From contig NZ_JACJVQ010000014.1 in NCBI RefSeq assembly GCF_014212135.1, positions 124,001 through 188,000 of the forward strand: DNA of 64,000 bases. Direction: 5' to 3'. Position 1 is the first letter of the stretch. Every line of letters begins with the position of its first letter. The notes under the pieces are model-generated. The model worked only from the letters and a program-made list of their open reading frames with translations. It made no database searches and was not told the origin of the DNA. Source of the DNA: Cohnella thailandensis. Lineage in GTDB: Bacteria > Bacillota > Bacilli > Paenibacillales > Paenibacillaceae. Shown here piece by piece: positions 36,301 through 43,814 of the stretch. The position numbers and the translations under genes are program-made.

Positions 36301-37854
36301 TACGATGCCGAGGTTGCGACGTATAGCGTCGACGTGGAGAGCGGCGTTGAGAGTCTGACGGTGACACCGACCGTCTCGGACGGCAAGGCGACGGTAACCG
36401 TTGACGACGAAGAAGTCGACAGCGGCACGGCCAGCGGAGCGATCGATCTTGCGGTCGGCGCCAACAAGGTCAAGATCGTCGTGACCGCAGAAGACGGCAC
36501 GAAGAAGACGTACACGGTAACGGTAGTCCGTGCACAGCCGTATGTGCCAAGCGGCGATGCGACCTTGTCCGGCTTGAGCGTATCGGAAGGGAAGCTGACT
36601 CCGAGCTTCGACGCTTCGGTTACGTCCTACGCGGTTGACCTAGCCAATAGCGTTGCGAGCCTGTCGGTCACTGCAGTTGTCTATGACAATACGGCATCGA
36701 TCTCCGTGAACGATGTGGTTGTTGCAAGCGGCACGGCTAGCGGAGCGATTGATTTGAACGTAGGTGCAAACGTGATACGGGTGGTCGTGACCGCCGAGGA
36801 TAGCTCGACGAAGACCTATACCGTCACCGTCACGCGAGCTGCCGGCGGAGGAAGCGGAATCGTTGTGACAGTGCCCAGCACGGAAATAATCAGCTCTGCG
36901 AATGGTAGCTTAACCCTTCCAGCAGGGAGAGTAGGCCAAGTTAGCTTGGATGAGACAATTACGATCCAGATTCCCGCCAACGCGACGAACCGCGAACTGA
37001 AGCTGATCATCGAGAAGGTCGCGGAAACGCAACCGCTATTTACGAATAAAGAAGTTCTGGCCAGCTCGGTCTATGAGATTCTGAAGAACTTCCCCGAGAA
37101 CTTCGCGAACCCGGTAACGCTGACCTTCGTCTTCGACCCTTCGAGCTTAGAAGAAGGACAAAAACCGTCCGTCTTCTACTTCGACGAGACCAAGAAGGAA
37201 TGGGTGGAAGTCGGTGGCAAGGCGGAGGGAAATCGGATCTCGGTCGAGGTCGATCACTTTACGAAGTACGCGGTTCTGGCCGTCGGAGGCACTGGCGAGA
37301 CTGAAGCACCAGAAGTCTCCTTCGGAGATATCTCCGGTCATTGGGCCGTAGCGCAAATCAAGCAAGCAACAAGCCTCGGCATCGTCAGCGGCTATGAGGA
37401 CGGAACGTTTAAGCCTGCCGCGACCGTAACCCGCGCGGAATTCGCAGTTATGCTGATGAACGCGCTGAAGCTGGATAGCGCAGCTGCGGAACTTTCTTTC
37501 TCTGACGCCGCCAAGGTCGGAGCCTGGGCGCGAACGGCCGTCTCTCAAGCCGTTCAGGCCGGAGTCATTACCGGCTACGCAGACGGAACCTTCCGTCCGG
37601 ATGCCAAGATAACCCGCGCCGAGATGGCGGCAATGATCGCTAAGGCGCTGAAGGCAAGCTTCGAATCGAACGCCTCGACCGGATTCAAGGATGACGGCAG
37701 CATTCCGGCATGGGCTAGATCGGCTGTGTCGGCAATCGAGAAGCTTGGCCTGATAAAAGGCAACAATGATGGGCAATTCCTCTCGAATGCCCAGACGACA
37801 AGAGCGGAAGCCGTAACGGTTCTGCTGAGGATGTTGGAGCTATCGACTAAGTAG
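33388..37854 (+). CDS. Giant SLH protein with nine cadherin-like repeats and a lipobox
   Basis: The 1488-residue protein starts with a basic/hydrophobic signal ending in lipobox LSGC (Cys27), so it may be lipid-anchored. Residues about 30-240 hold an unknown beta-rich domain (possible DUF4397-like start). Nine cadherin-like beta-sandwich (PF12733-type) repeats of about 102 residues follow (242-1150), each beginning 'ATLSGLSLSEGMLTPSFD' or similar and ending 'KTYTVTVTRAEPYVPS'. A ZU5-like domain ('EKVAETQPLF', 'FYFDETKKEWVEVGG') follows, then three SLH domains (1311-1488). It would bridge membrane and S-layer or wall polymer. Lipid and SLH anchors in the same chain are unusual. The repeats are probably a spacer or sugar-binding stalk. 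Confidence 0.88.
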   Translation: MLAMRILKRKTGWLAALLLLLLGLSGCISTSESVTINIKDEDTLEANEQIYLLFNDGTTATTAGQEGLSSITINNPDVKTIVGAWVYDSVAGVSWVPDYYYGNSTIDDFNSVYISNISGTKPQIPAAYAVLQGEPKLFTSTDGKVFYDVTFALYGAGENAPLVDGRTGVFAQTTDQVTFMDLDPQNTQNQGSTVTEGLASFTQNGLVTFRVKSAAFDPNDPQISSIPFALKTASGFIPIYTQADLSGLTLSEGELSPSFDRSVTSYTANVANDVESLMVTASVYDSVSTIIVNGEVADNGTASGAIDLTVGANPIEIDVTAEDGTKKTYTVTVTREPYVPSSDATLSGLSVSEGTLTPGFDGEVAAYSVDVASDVESLTVTPTATDSKAMIIVGEEEVDSGTASGAIDLAVGANKVEIVVTAEDGTKKTYTVTVTRAEPYVPSGDATLSGLSLSEGMLTPSFDAEVTAYSVNVASDVESLTVTPTATDSKAKIIVGEEKVDSGEASGAIDLAVGANPIKIVVTAENGTKKSYTVTVVRAEPYVPSGDATLSGLSLSEGMLTPSFDAEVTAYSVNVASDVESLTVTPTATDSKAKIIVGEEKVDSGEASGAIDLAVGANKVEIVVTAENGTKKSYTVTVVRAEPYVPSSDAKLSGLSLSEGTLTPSFDAEVASYSVDVASDVESLTVTPTATDSKAKIIVGEEKVDSGTASGAIELAIGANEIEIVVMAENGTKKTYTVTVTRAEPYVPSGDATLSGLSLSEGMLTPSFDAEVTAYSVNVASDVESLTVTPTATDSKAKIIVGEEKVDSGTVSGAIDLAVGANPIKIVVTAEDGTKKTYAVTVVRAQPYVPSGDATLSGLSVSEGKLTPSFDASVTSYAVDVANSVTSLSVTSAVYDNTASISVNDVVVDSGTASGAIDLAVGANPIKIVVTAENGTEKTYTVTVTRAEPYVPSGDATLSGLSVSEGTLTPSYDAEVATYSVDVESGVESLTVTPTVSDGKATVTVDDEEVDSGTASGAIDLAVGANKVKIVVTAEDGTKKTYTVTVVRAQPYVPSGDATLSGLSVSEGKLTPSFDASVTSYAVDLANSVASLSVTAVVYDNTASISVNDVVVASGTASGAIDLNVGANVIRVVVTAEDSSTKTYTVTVTRAAGGGSGIVVTVPSTEIISSANGSLTLPAGRVGQVSLDETITIQIPANATNRELKLIIEKVAETQPLFTNKEVLASSVYEILKNFPENFANPVTLTFVFDPSSLEEGQKPSVFYFDETKKEWVEVGGKAEGNRISVEVDHFTKYAVLAVGGTGETEAPEVSFGDISGHWAVAQIKQATSLGIVSGYEDGTFKPAATVTRAEFAVMLMNALKLDSAAAELSFSDAAKVGAWARTAVSQAVQAGVITGYADGTFRPDAKITRAEMAAMIAKALKASFESNASTGFKDDGSIPAWARSAVSAIEKLGLIKGNNDGQFLSNAQTTRAEAVTVLLRMLELSTK
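34114..36840 (+). repeat. Nine tandem 306-bp units coding for cadherin-like domains
   Basis: Each unit starts near GCGACGCTGTCCGGCTTGAG and spans about 306 bp (for example GTCCGGCTTG at 34731 and 35037). Units 3, 4 and 6 are nearly identical over long stretches, while 1, 7, 8 and 9 differ, which suggests recent copying within the array. Confidence 0.88.
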
Positions 37855-37865
37855 AGGGAAGATTT

Positions 37866-37916
37866 AAAGGTTGCCTTGGGGGGCGGATTGCCGCTGCCGG
37901 GGCAGCCTTTTTATTA
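37866..37916 (+). terminator. Terminator after the cadherin-like SLH gene
   Basis: AAAGGTTGCC pairs with GGCAGCCTTT (one G-T pair), followed by TTTTTATT, 12 bases after the stop. Confidence 0.75.
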
Positions 37917-37960
37917 ACGATACGGAATGAATAAGTTACACGCTCCCCTTATCTGTACCA

Positions 37961-38009
37961 CCTCCGCAAAGCTTATCCGGCATCCAAGGATCGCCGGAGG
38001 CGTTTTTTT
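37961..38009 (+). terminator. Second terminator-like hairpin before the VOC gene
   Basis: CCTCCG pairs with CGGAGG around a nested ATCC/GGAT stem, followed by CGTTTTTTT. A second safeguard for the long SLH transcript, or attenuation of the VOC gene. Confidence 0.6.
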
Positions 38010-38111
38010 CTTATGTTTAGACACCTGGAAGTAGGGAATCCAGTATGTAGCGAGAAGAAGGAAGAGCGTCGGCTTGCGCCCAATCAAATAACGCAAAGGA
38101 GTGTTCGGCGA

Positions 38112-38516
38112 ATGGCTAAACTAACCCCCTATTTTTATTCCGAGGACGCCAGAACGCAAGCGCAGTTCTACGTGAATGCACTCGGAGGGGAAATCCAGCA
38201 CCAGATGACTTACGGACAAGCGCCGGGCACGGAAGAGGAGATGAAGGATAAGATCATTCACATGATCTTCACCGCTGCGGGAGTGACCTTCTATATGGCC
38301 GATACGATGCATCGCGAGCCCCTTGGCCGAAGCAACAACGGGTTCGACCTAAGCCTGGAGTTCGCTACGGAAGAGGAAGCCTGGGAAGCCTTCTCCAAGC
38401 TGTCCGAAGGCGGCAGGGTAATCATGCCCCTAGAGAAGCAATTCTGGGGCAGCCTGTTCGGCCGGATCGAAGACAAGTTCGGCATCAAGTGGCAGGTGAC
38501 GACTCCCCAGGCTTAA
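38112..38516 (+). CDS. VOC family protein (PhnB-like)
   Basis: The 134-residue protein matches PhnB/YjdN-type VOC proteins: 'LTPYFYSEDARTQAQFYVNALGGEI', 'IIHMIFTAAGVTFYMADTM' and 'WGSLFGRIEDKFGIKWQV' at the end. The fold has paired beta-alpha-beta-beta-beta units. No function is known for this subgroup. ATG 38112 is chosen because AAAGGAG is ten bases upstream; the open frame upstream is not conserved-looking. It is followed by a shared terminator. Confidence 0.82.
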   Translation: MAKLTPYFYSEDARTQAQFYVNALGGEIQHQMTYGQAPGTEEEMKDKIIHMIFTAAGVTFYMADTMHREPLGRSNNGFDLSLEFATEEEAWEAFSKLSEGGRVIMPLEKQFWGSLFGRIEDKFGIKWQVTTPQA

Positions 38517-38533
38517 GCGCGCCAATTCAGTAG

Positions 38534-38584
38534 AAAGCCCCTCCGATCATCGATTAGATGAGAAGAGGGGCATTGGCTTTTTTA
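38534..38584. terminator. Terminator between converging VOC and LysM genes
   Basis: GCCCCTC and GAGGGGC form a stem, and the flanking AAAGCC and GGCTTT can also pair; TTTTTT follows on the plus strand. Confidence 0.75.
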
Positions 38585-38587
38585 GAC

Positions 38588-39004
38588 TTACGGAGTTTGA
38601 ACGGGCTGTTGGCTTTGAGGCATCGCGTGCTGCCCCTGCTGCATGGAGTACGGCACCTCGAGATAATGCTTCTGGCAGATCATGTTGGAGATCCTCGGGA
38701 TCGAAACGACTTCTCCGGCATTCAATTGCGAGGGATTCAGGTGCGGGTTGGCCTCTTCCAGAATGGAATGAGGGATGTTGTACCGGTGGCATACCGAGGC
38801 GAAAGTGTCGCCCGGCTTCACTTGATGCTTCGCGAACACGGCCTCTTCCGCTTGCTCTTCTCTCACGAACGGGAAGAAGAACGGGGAGAAGAAGAAGAAC
38901 GGGAACAAGAACCGGTTAGGGAAGAACGGGTGGGGAAATGGACGGAAAAAGGGGCGGCCGAATCCTCCTCCGAAGCCGGCGCCGGGGAAAAAACCACGCT
39001 GCAT
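38588..39004 (-). CDS. LysM-domain protein with a Phe/Pro-rich N-terminal part
   Basis: The 138-residue protein has a LysM domain at about residues 60-105 ('HQVKPGDTFASVCHRYNIPHSILEEANP', 'LNAGEVVSIP') that binds peptidoglycan or chitin-like chains. The first 45 residues are rich in Phe, Pro, Gly and Arg ('FPNRFLFPFFFFSPFFFPF'). A Gln/Pro-rich tail ends the protein. No normal signal peptide is seen. Such LysM proteins with aromatic or low-complexity parts occur in the spore coat and spore cortex interface of Bacillales, so a spore-envelope role is possible. ATG 39004 (GGAGG seven bases upstream) is preferred to 39031. Confidence 0.72.
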   Translation of the reverse strand: MQRGFFPGAGFGGGFGRPFFRPFPHPFFPNRFLFPFFFFSPFFFPFVREEQAEEAVFAKHQVKPGDTFASVCHRYNIPHSILEEANPHLNPSQLNAGEVVSIPRISNMICQKHYLEVPYSMQQGQHAMPQSQQPVQTP

Positions 39005-39094
39005 TTCAATACCTCCATATCGAATAGTCATTCGTCTATTCAGGATATTTCCCCGGCGGCGTTTGGTGACAGTTTTTTGCTGCCGTCCGTCCGG

Positions 39095-40438
39095 TTATTG
39101 CCCGGTACGGGCGTAACGGTTAGCCGGAACCGGAAGACCGAGATGCTCTCTTAGAGTGGATCCTTCGTAGTCCGTACGGAACAAGCCTCGTTGTTGCAAA
39201 ATAGGAACCACGCGATCGACGAAGTCTTCCAATCCGTCCGGCAAGGAAGGAGCCATCAGCATGAAGCCGTCCGCGGCTCGACCCTTGAACCAGCGCTCCA
39301 GAGTGTCCGCGATCCGCTCCGGCGTGCCGACCAGATCGTCGCCGCTGAACGATCCGGTGAGCAGGGAATACACCTCTCGCAGAGTCGGGTTCTCCCGGGC
39401 GATAACCGGCCGATGCTTCAAGTAATCGGTCTTCGGCATCTCCAGCCGGTCAAGCCCGGCGTCGCGTGCCCGGTCGTCCAGCGTAACGCCGGCGAAGTCG
39501 ACGTATCCCCGGAAGTAATCGGATAGGAACTCAACGCCCGTCTCCTCGGGGATGAGCGCCTCCAGCCGGTTTCTCTTGTCTCTGGCTTCTTGTTCGGTCG
39601 ATCCGATAATCGGCATGATTCCTTGAAGAACGTGAACCTGTTCCGGGTTCCGTCCCGCGGCCGCTACCTTGACCTTATAGGAATCGTAGAAAGCCTTCGC
39701 CTCCTCGAAATCGTACTTGATCGAGAAGATCACTTCCCCTACCTTCGACGAGAAATCCTGTCCCGATTCGGATACGCCCGCCTGAACGAGAACCGGCCTT
39801 CCTTGCGGAGAACGGGCGATATTCAGCGGACCCTCGACCGAGAAGAACTCCCCTTGATGATGGAGCCGATGAAGCTTGCCGCGATCGAAAAAGACGCCGC
39901 TCTCCTTGTCGCGAACGAAGGCGTCATCCTCCCAGCTATCCCATAACCCCAATACGACTTCGACGAACTCGTTCGCTCTCCGGTACCTGTAACCGTGCTC
40001 GAGGTGCTCTTCCGCGCCGAAATTCCTTGCCGTATTGCCGGACAGATCTCGGGTCGTTACGATGTTCCACCCGACCCTTCCTTTGCTGATATGATCGACG
40101 GACATGAGCAAACGGGCCATGTTGAAGGGCTCGATATAAGAGGTGGATGCCGTGGCGACGATGCCGATCCGCTCCGTGGCTCCGGCCAGCGCGGCGATGA
40201 GCGTGATCGGCTCGTAGCGGTTCAGAATGTTCGGGTGAGAGAATTCGTTGATGGCGAGGCTGTCCGCTAGAAAAGCGATGTCGAACTTGCCCCGTTCGGC
40301 CGTCCGGGCAAGCTGCTTATAGTAGTCGATGTCGATGCTGGCCGCGGCGTGCGCCTGCGGCAGTCTCCATGAAGCGACGTGCATGCCCGTGCCGACGAGG
40401 TAAGCCGATAGTTTCATTTGGCGGGAATCGATACTCAT
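39095..40438 (-). CDS. LLM-class flavin-dependent monooxygenase (NtaA/SnaA/DszA family)
   Basis: The 447-residue enzyme is a bacterial luciferase-like TIM barrel of the NtaA/SnaA/DszA/SsuD type. Typical blocks are 'AERGKFDIAFLADS', 'PITLIAALAGATERIGIVATASTSY', 'RVGWNIVTTRDLSGNTARNFG' and 'RPVLVQAGVSESGQDF'. It uses reduced FMN and oxygen to split C-S or C-N bonds, usually in organosulfur compounds. It is divergent from metNIQ across a 242-base region with back-to-back promoters, so both probably serve sulfur or methionine supply. A separate flavin reductase would be needed and is not present here. Confidence 0.88.
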   Translation of the reverse strand: MSIDSRQMKLSAYLVGTGMHVASWRLPQAHAAASIDIDYYKQLARTAERGKFDIAFLADSLAINEFSHPNILNRYEPITLIAALAGATERIGIVATASTSYIEPFNMARLLMSVDHISKGRVGWNIVTTRDLSGNTARNFGAEEHLEHGYRYRRANEFVEVVLGLWDSWEDDAFVRDKESGVFFDRGKLHRLHHQGEFFSVEGPLNIARSPQGRPVLVQAGVSESGQDFSSKVGEVIFSIKYDFEEAKAFYDSYKVKVAAAGRNPEQVHVLQGIMPIIGSTEQEARDKRNRLEALIPEETGVEFLSDYFRGYVDFAGVTLDDRARDAGLDRLEMPKTDYLKHRPVIARENPTLREVYSLLTGSFSGDDLVGTPERIADTLERWFKGRAADGFMLMAPSLPDGLEDFVDRVVPILQQRGLFRTDYEGSTLREHLGLPVPANRYARTGQ

Positions 40439-40477
40439 TCCAATCCTCCTAAATATAAGAATGTCTATTGGAAAAGT

Positions 40478-40539
40478 ATTATAATTTACCGATTATGTTT
40501 TGGGAAGACATTGACAGCGCCGAGGAAATCGATTAAATT
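40478..40539. promoter_or_regulatory. Back-to-back promoters of the monooxygenase and metNIQ
   Basis: Minus strand: -10 TATAAT (40478-40483) and -35 TTCCCA (40501-40506), spacer 17. Plus strand: -35 TTGACA (40511-40516) and -10 TAAATT (40534-40539), spacer 17. The AT-rich stretch with CGGAATTATA at 40553-40562, by the metN start point, faintly resembles CymR targets; this is a weak guess. Confidence 0.65.
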
Positions 40540-40576
40540 AATTAAAGTCAATCGGAATTATATGAATTAAATACGC

Positions 40577-40652
40577 GTCACTAAGTTGACCAGTCCACTG
40601 GAAACTAAGCGCTTGTCCCGGAACGAAGGGCGAGAGACTTAGTTTTTTTTGT
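40577..40652 (+). promoter_or_regulatory. metNIQ leader with terminator and competing stem
   Basis: The leader ends in a terminator stem ACTAAG (40604-40609) / CTTAGT with nested CTTG/CGAG and CCC/GGG pairs and eight T. An earlier ACTAAGT (40580-40586) can pair equally with the same 3' arm ACTTAGT (40637-40643), enclosing a CCAG-TCCA-CTGG hairpin. This is the shape of an attenuator. It lacks the conserved SAM-I and T-box sequences, so the sensor is unknown. Confidence 0.55.
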
Positions 40653-40680
40653 TTTGGTCCTGGGAGAAGGGGGCGATAGC

Positions 40681-41466
40681 TTGATAGTCGTCGAGCAATT
40701 GACCAAGACCTATCAGACGACGAAAGGCAGCGTCTTGGCTTTGGATCGCATCGACCTGCAGGTACGCAAAGGGGAAATCTTCGGCGTCATCGGATTCAGC
40801 GGAGCTGGCAAATCCACGCTGATTCGATGCTTGAACCGGCTGGAGGAGCCGGATTCGGGACGGATCCGGATCGGGGGCGACGACATTACCGGGCTGAGCG
40901 GAAGAAGGCTCCGGCAGGCAAGGCAGAAGATCGGCATGATCTTTCAGCACTTCAATCTGCTGGATGGGAAGACGGTGTATCACAACGTCGCGTTTCCGCT
41001 AGCGGTCGCCGGGCACCCCAGAGACCGGATCGGACGGCGGGTAAGGGAGATTCTCGATCTGGTCGGCTTGGCCGACAAGGAGGGGGCATACCCGGCGCAA
41101 TTAAGCGGGGGGCAGAAGCAGAGAGTAGGAATCGCGAGAGCTCTCGCGAACGATCCGGACGTGCTTCTTAGCGACGAGGCGACCTCGGCGCTCGATCCGC
41201 AGACGACCTATTCCATTCTGGAGCTGCTGAGGGACATCAATCGCAAGCTGAAGCTGACGATCGTGCTCATCACCCACGAGCTGGAGGTTCTTCAGCACAT
41301 CTGCGACAGCATGGCCGTCATCGAGAACGGGAGAATCGTAGAGACCGGTCCGGTGGAGAAGCTGTTCCTGAATCCGGAGAGCGACACGGCGCGCAAGTTC
41401 GTCGGCGTCCTGGAGCAGTACCGGGCCAAGCGGGACTTGATCGAAGGGATGGGAGCGGGAATATGA
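40681..41466 (+). CDS. metN: Methionine ABC transporter ATP-binding protein MetN (short form)
   Basis: The 261-residue ATPase powers methionine import with MetI and MetQ. Walker A is GFSGAGKS at residues 38-45, the signature is '[15 protein letters not shown]', Walker B '[13 protein letters not shown]'. The motif wording is that of the MetN subfamily. The usual C-terminal NIL regulatory domain is absent (family members often have about 340 residues), so feedback inhibition by internal methionine may be missing. Start is TTG 40681 with AAGGGGG seven bases upstream; the frame upstream is inside the leader terminator. It overlaps metI by four bases. Confidence 0.9.
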   Translation: MIVVEQLTKTYQTTKGSVLALDRIDLQVRKGEIFGVIGFSGAGKSTLIRCLNRLEEPDSGRIRIGGDDITGLSGRRLRQARQKIGMIFQHFNLLDGKTVYHNVAFPLAVAGHPRDRIGRRVREILDLVGLADKEGAYPAQLSGGQKQRVGIARALANDPDVLLSDEATSALDPQTTYSILELLRDINRKLKLTIVLITHELEVLQHICDSMAVIENGRIVETGPVEKLFLNPESDTARKFVGVLEQYRAKRDLIEGMGAGI

Positions 41467-42131
41467 GAGACGATCTGTTCGATCTGCTCTGGGAAGCCCT
41501 TCGCGAGACCCTTTATATGATAGCTTGGTCGTCCTTCTTCTCCCTTCTGCTAGGGCTGACGCTAGGAATTCTCTTGGTCGTTACCGACAAAGGGCATATC
41601 CTGCAAGCTTTGCCCGTCCAGAAGACGATAAGCCTGCTAATAAACGGCGTACGATCGATTCCGTTCATCATCCTGATCGTGATTCTGCTTCCCTTGTCCC
41701 GTCTGATCGTCGGAACCTCGCTCGGACCGACGGCGGCCATCGTCGCGCTCTCGATCGGCACGGCTCCGTTCCTGGGACGGATAATCGAGAATTCGCTCAA
41801 GGAGGTAAGCGGGGGCAAAATCGAAGCGGCGATCGCGATGGGGGCTTCTCCGCTCGCGATCATCTTCCGGGTGCTGATTCCCGAAGCGCTTCCGGCGCTC
41901 GTGCGCGGCGTCACGATCGCGATCATCGGCATCACCGAGTGCACGGCGGTCGCCGGGGCGATCGGAGCCGGAGGTCTCGGAAGCCTGGCGATCCGCTTCG
42001 GCTACCAGCGCTTCCGGGAGGACATCATGATCGCCACCGTCCTCGTGATCGTCCTTCTGGTCCAGGCGATTCAGTTGACCGGGGATTTCATCGCCAAGAG
42101 CATTCATAACAGACGCTTCAAGATCGAATAA
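41463..42131 (+). CDS. metI: Methionine ABC transporter permease MetI
   Basis: The 222-residue permease has five membrane helices and the MetI-type motif '[19 protein letters not shown]' and the coupling loop '[23 protein letters not shown]'. '[28 protein letters not shown]' is close to a MetI hallmark. It forms a dimer with MetN underneath. Coupled by a four-base overlap to metN and followed by metQ after 46 bases. Confidence 0.92.
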   Translation: MRDDLFDLLWEALRETLYMIAWSSFFSLLLGLTLGILLVVTDKGHILQALPVQKTISLLINGVRSIPFIILIVILLPLSRLIVGTSLGPTAAIVALSIGTAPFLGRIIENSLKEVSGGKIEAAIAMGASPLAIIFRVLIPEALPALVRGVTIAIIGITECTAVAGAIGAGGLGSLAIRFGYQRFREDIMIATVLVIVLLVQAIQLTGDFIAKSIHNRRFKIE

Positions 42132-42177
42132 GGGTTCCATGCATCACCACATATAAAAAAGGAAAGCGGGAGAGAAC

Positions 42178-43092
42178 ATGTCCAAGAAAAATCTGATCGT
42201 CGTTGCCGCACTGCTATTCGTATTGAGTCTGGTAACGGCCGCTTGCGGTTCGAACAACAATGCTTCTTCCGGTTCAAGCCCGTCCGCATCCGCCGCAAGC
42301 CCGAGCGAGAGCGCAAGCCCAAGTCCGAGCCCGAGCGAAAGCCCGTCGCCGTCGGCCTCCGAGCCGGCGCAGGAAGTCACGCTCAAGGTCGGCGCCGCCC
42401 CCGTGCCGCATGCCGAGATTCTGGAGTTCGTCAAGCCGAAGCTTAAGGAAGAAGGGGTCAACCTGGAGGTCGTCATTCTCGACGACGAAGGACAGCTCAA
42501 TCCGGCGCTGCAGGAGAAGCAGATCGACGCCAACTACTTCCAGCACGTGCCGTACCTGGATTCCGTCAAAGGCGAGAAGGGCTACGACTTCGCCGTGACG
42601 ACGAAGGTGCACGTCGAGCCGATCGGCTTCTATTCCGACAAGCTGAAGTCCAAGGACGAGATCAAGGAAGGCGCCACGATCGGCATTCCGAACAACCCGT
42701 CCAACGAATACCGCGCTCTCGTTCTATTGCAGCAGCAAGGGCTGATCAAGCTGAAGGACGGGCTTACGACTTATGAAGCGACGCCGAAGGACATCGTCGA
42801 GAACCCGAAGAAGCTTAAGTTCATCGAAGCGGACTCGGCTACGCTGCCTAGATCCCTGCCGGATCTGGACGGAGCGGTCATCAACACGAACCTGGTCCTG
42901 GAAGCCAAGATCGATCCGCAGAGCGCGCTGTTCCGAGAAGACGCGAACTCCCCGTACGCGAACGTTATCGTCGTAAGAAGCGGGGACGAGAATCGGGAGG
43001 AGATCAAGAAGCTGGATGCCGCGTTAACGTCGCCGGACGTGAAGAAGTTCATCGAGGAGAAATACGGAGTCGCGGTCGTGCCCGCCTTCTGA
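42178..43092 (+). CDS. metQ: Methionine-binding lipoprotein MetQ (NlpA family)
   Basis: The 304-residue lipoprotein has lipobox TAAC (Cys23), a long Ser/Pro/Glu/Ala linker (residues about 25-60), and the NlpA binding fold ('VTLKVGAAPVPHAEILEFVKP', 'YFQHVPYLDS', 'IGIPNNPSNEYRALVLLQQQGLIKL', 'DLDGAVINTNLVLEA'). These residues fit methionine-binding MetQ proteins. It delivers methionine to MetI. The gene ends with a strong terminator, so the operon is metNIQ. Confidence 0.92.
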   Translation: MSKKNLIVVAALLFVLSLVTAACGSNNNASSGSSPSASAASPSESASPSPSPSESPSPSASEPAQEVTLKVGAAPVPHAEILEFVKPKLKEEGVNLEVVILDDEGQLNPALQEKQIDANYFQHVPYLDSVKGEKGYDFAVTTKVHVEPIGFYSDKLKSKDEIKEGATIGIPNNPSNEYRALVLLQQQGLIKLKDGLTTYEATPKDIVENPKKLKFIEADSATLPRSLPDLDGAVINTNLVLEAKIDPQSALFREDANSPYANVIVVRSGDENREEIKKLDAALTSPDVKKFIEEKYGVAVVPAF

Positions 43093-43102
43093 CGAAGCCA
43101 TA

Positions 43103-43149
43103 CGCGAAAGCGCCCTTCAACCGGATAACGGTTCAAGGGCGCTTTCGCT
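43103..43149. terminator. Terminator between metQ and the VOC gene
   Basis: GCGAAAGCGCCCTT and AAGGGCGCTTTCGC form a 14-bp stem, continued inside by AACCG/CGGTT. It can serve both converging genes. Confidence 0.88.
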
Positions 43150-43164
43150 CTATTTTGGCCGGTC

Positions 43165-43617
43165 TCAGTCGTTCTCCAATAGCTCGAGAATGAGCTTCAG
43201 AGGGCCTTCCGTATCCATATACGCATATCGGCCGCCTTCGTACTCGCCTTTCTGAAGCAGCGCCATTCCCTTGCCTTCGAGCACGGCAATCTTCTCTTTC
43301 ATTCCTTTAATGACGAAAGCGATGTGGTGGAAGCCTTCGCCGTTCCGGTCGAGCGACTCGCGCCACGTGCTCGGGTGATGGTCCGGCTCGATCAGCTCGA
43401 GCTGAAGAGAGCCCATGTCCATGAAGGCAAGCTTAGCCCGGGCTTCGGAAGGGGAGCCGCGATATTCCGTCTGCGCCTTCTCCGGGACGTCGGTCCAGAA
43501 CCAGTTCGGCTTCTCGATGCCGAAGAAGTCCGCGTATGCCCGGGAGGTTCGTTCGATGTCGTTGACGAGCAATCCGATCTGGGTGATGACGTTGTTGCCG
43601 AGCAAGCCGTGATCCAT
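43165..43617 (-). CDS. VOC family protein (epimerase/glyoxalase-like)
   Basis: The 150-residue protein has 'ITQIGLLVNDIERTSRAYADFFGI', 'GEGFHHIAFVIKGMKEKIAVLEGKG' and 'YAYMDTEGPLKLILELLE', the order of methylmalonyl-CoA epimerase and glyoxalase-like VOC proteins. His and Glu residues in these blocks are likely metal ligands. AGGAGG is upstream of the ATG. A cre-like site overlaps the -35 of its promoter, so CcpA may repress it when glucose is present, as for the carbohydrate genes nearby. The substrate is unknown. Confidence 0.82.
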   Translation of the reverse strand: MDHGLLGNNVITQIGLLVNDIERTSRAYADFFGIEKPNWFWTDVPEKAQTEYRGSPSEARAKLAFMDMGSLQLELIEPDHHPSTWRESLDRNGEGFHHIAFVIKGMKEKIAVLEGKGMALLQKGEYEGGRYAYMDTEGPLKLILELLEND

Positions 43618-43657
43618 AAGGCATTCCTCCTCATTGTAAACACGCGTTCACAACGAG

Positions 43658-43687
43658 AGCATAGCACGGGTTTGAAAGCGTTGTCAA
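43658..43687 (-). promoter_or_regulatory. Promoter of the VOC gene with overlapping cre site
   Basis: Minus strand: TTGACA (43682-43687), spacer 18, TATGCT (43658-43663). TGAAAGCGTTGTCA (plus, 43673-43686) fits the cre consensus at every position and overlaps the -35. It also lies 129 bases before the heparinase-like gene on the other strand and could affect both. Confidence 0.7.
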
Positions 43688-43814
43688 CAAGAAAAGACCG
43701 ATCGTGCAGTTTTCTACAGATCGGCGAATTTACGGGAGCGGCTTTGCATGCCTACGATAGAAGGCAAGGCGATCAAACGGGACTTGCGCCCGGAAACGAG
43801 AGGAAGAGATCAAG

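Noticed and set aside
40577..40652. SAM-I (S-box) or T-box leader before metN
   Set aside because: The conserved sequence blocks of neither class can be found; only the terminator is clear.
43698..43724. A fourth copy of the AAAGT-N7-TTGCACTTT motif upstream of the heparinase-like gene
   Set aside because: Only TGCAGTTTT resembles copy 2; the outer AAAGT and CACTTT are absent, and the spacing is one base off.
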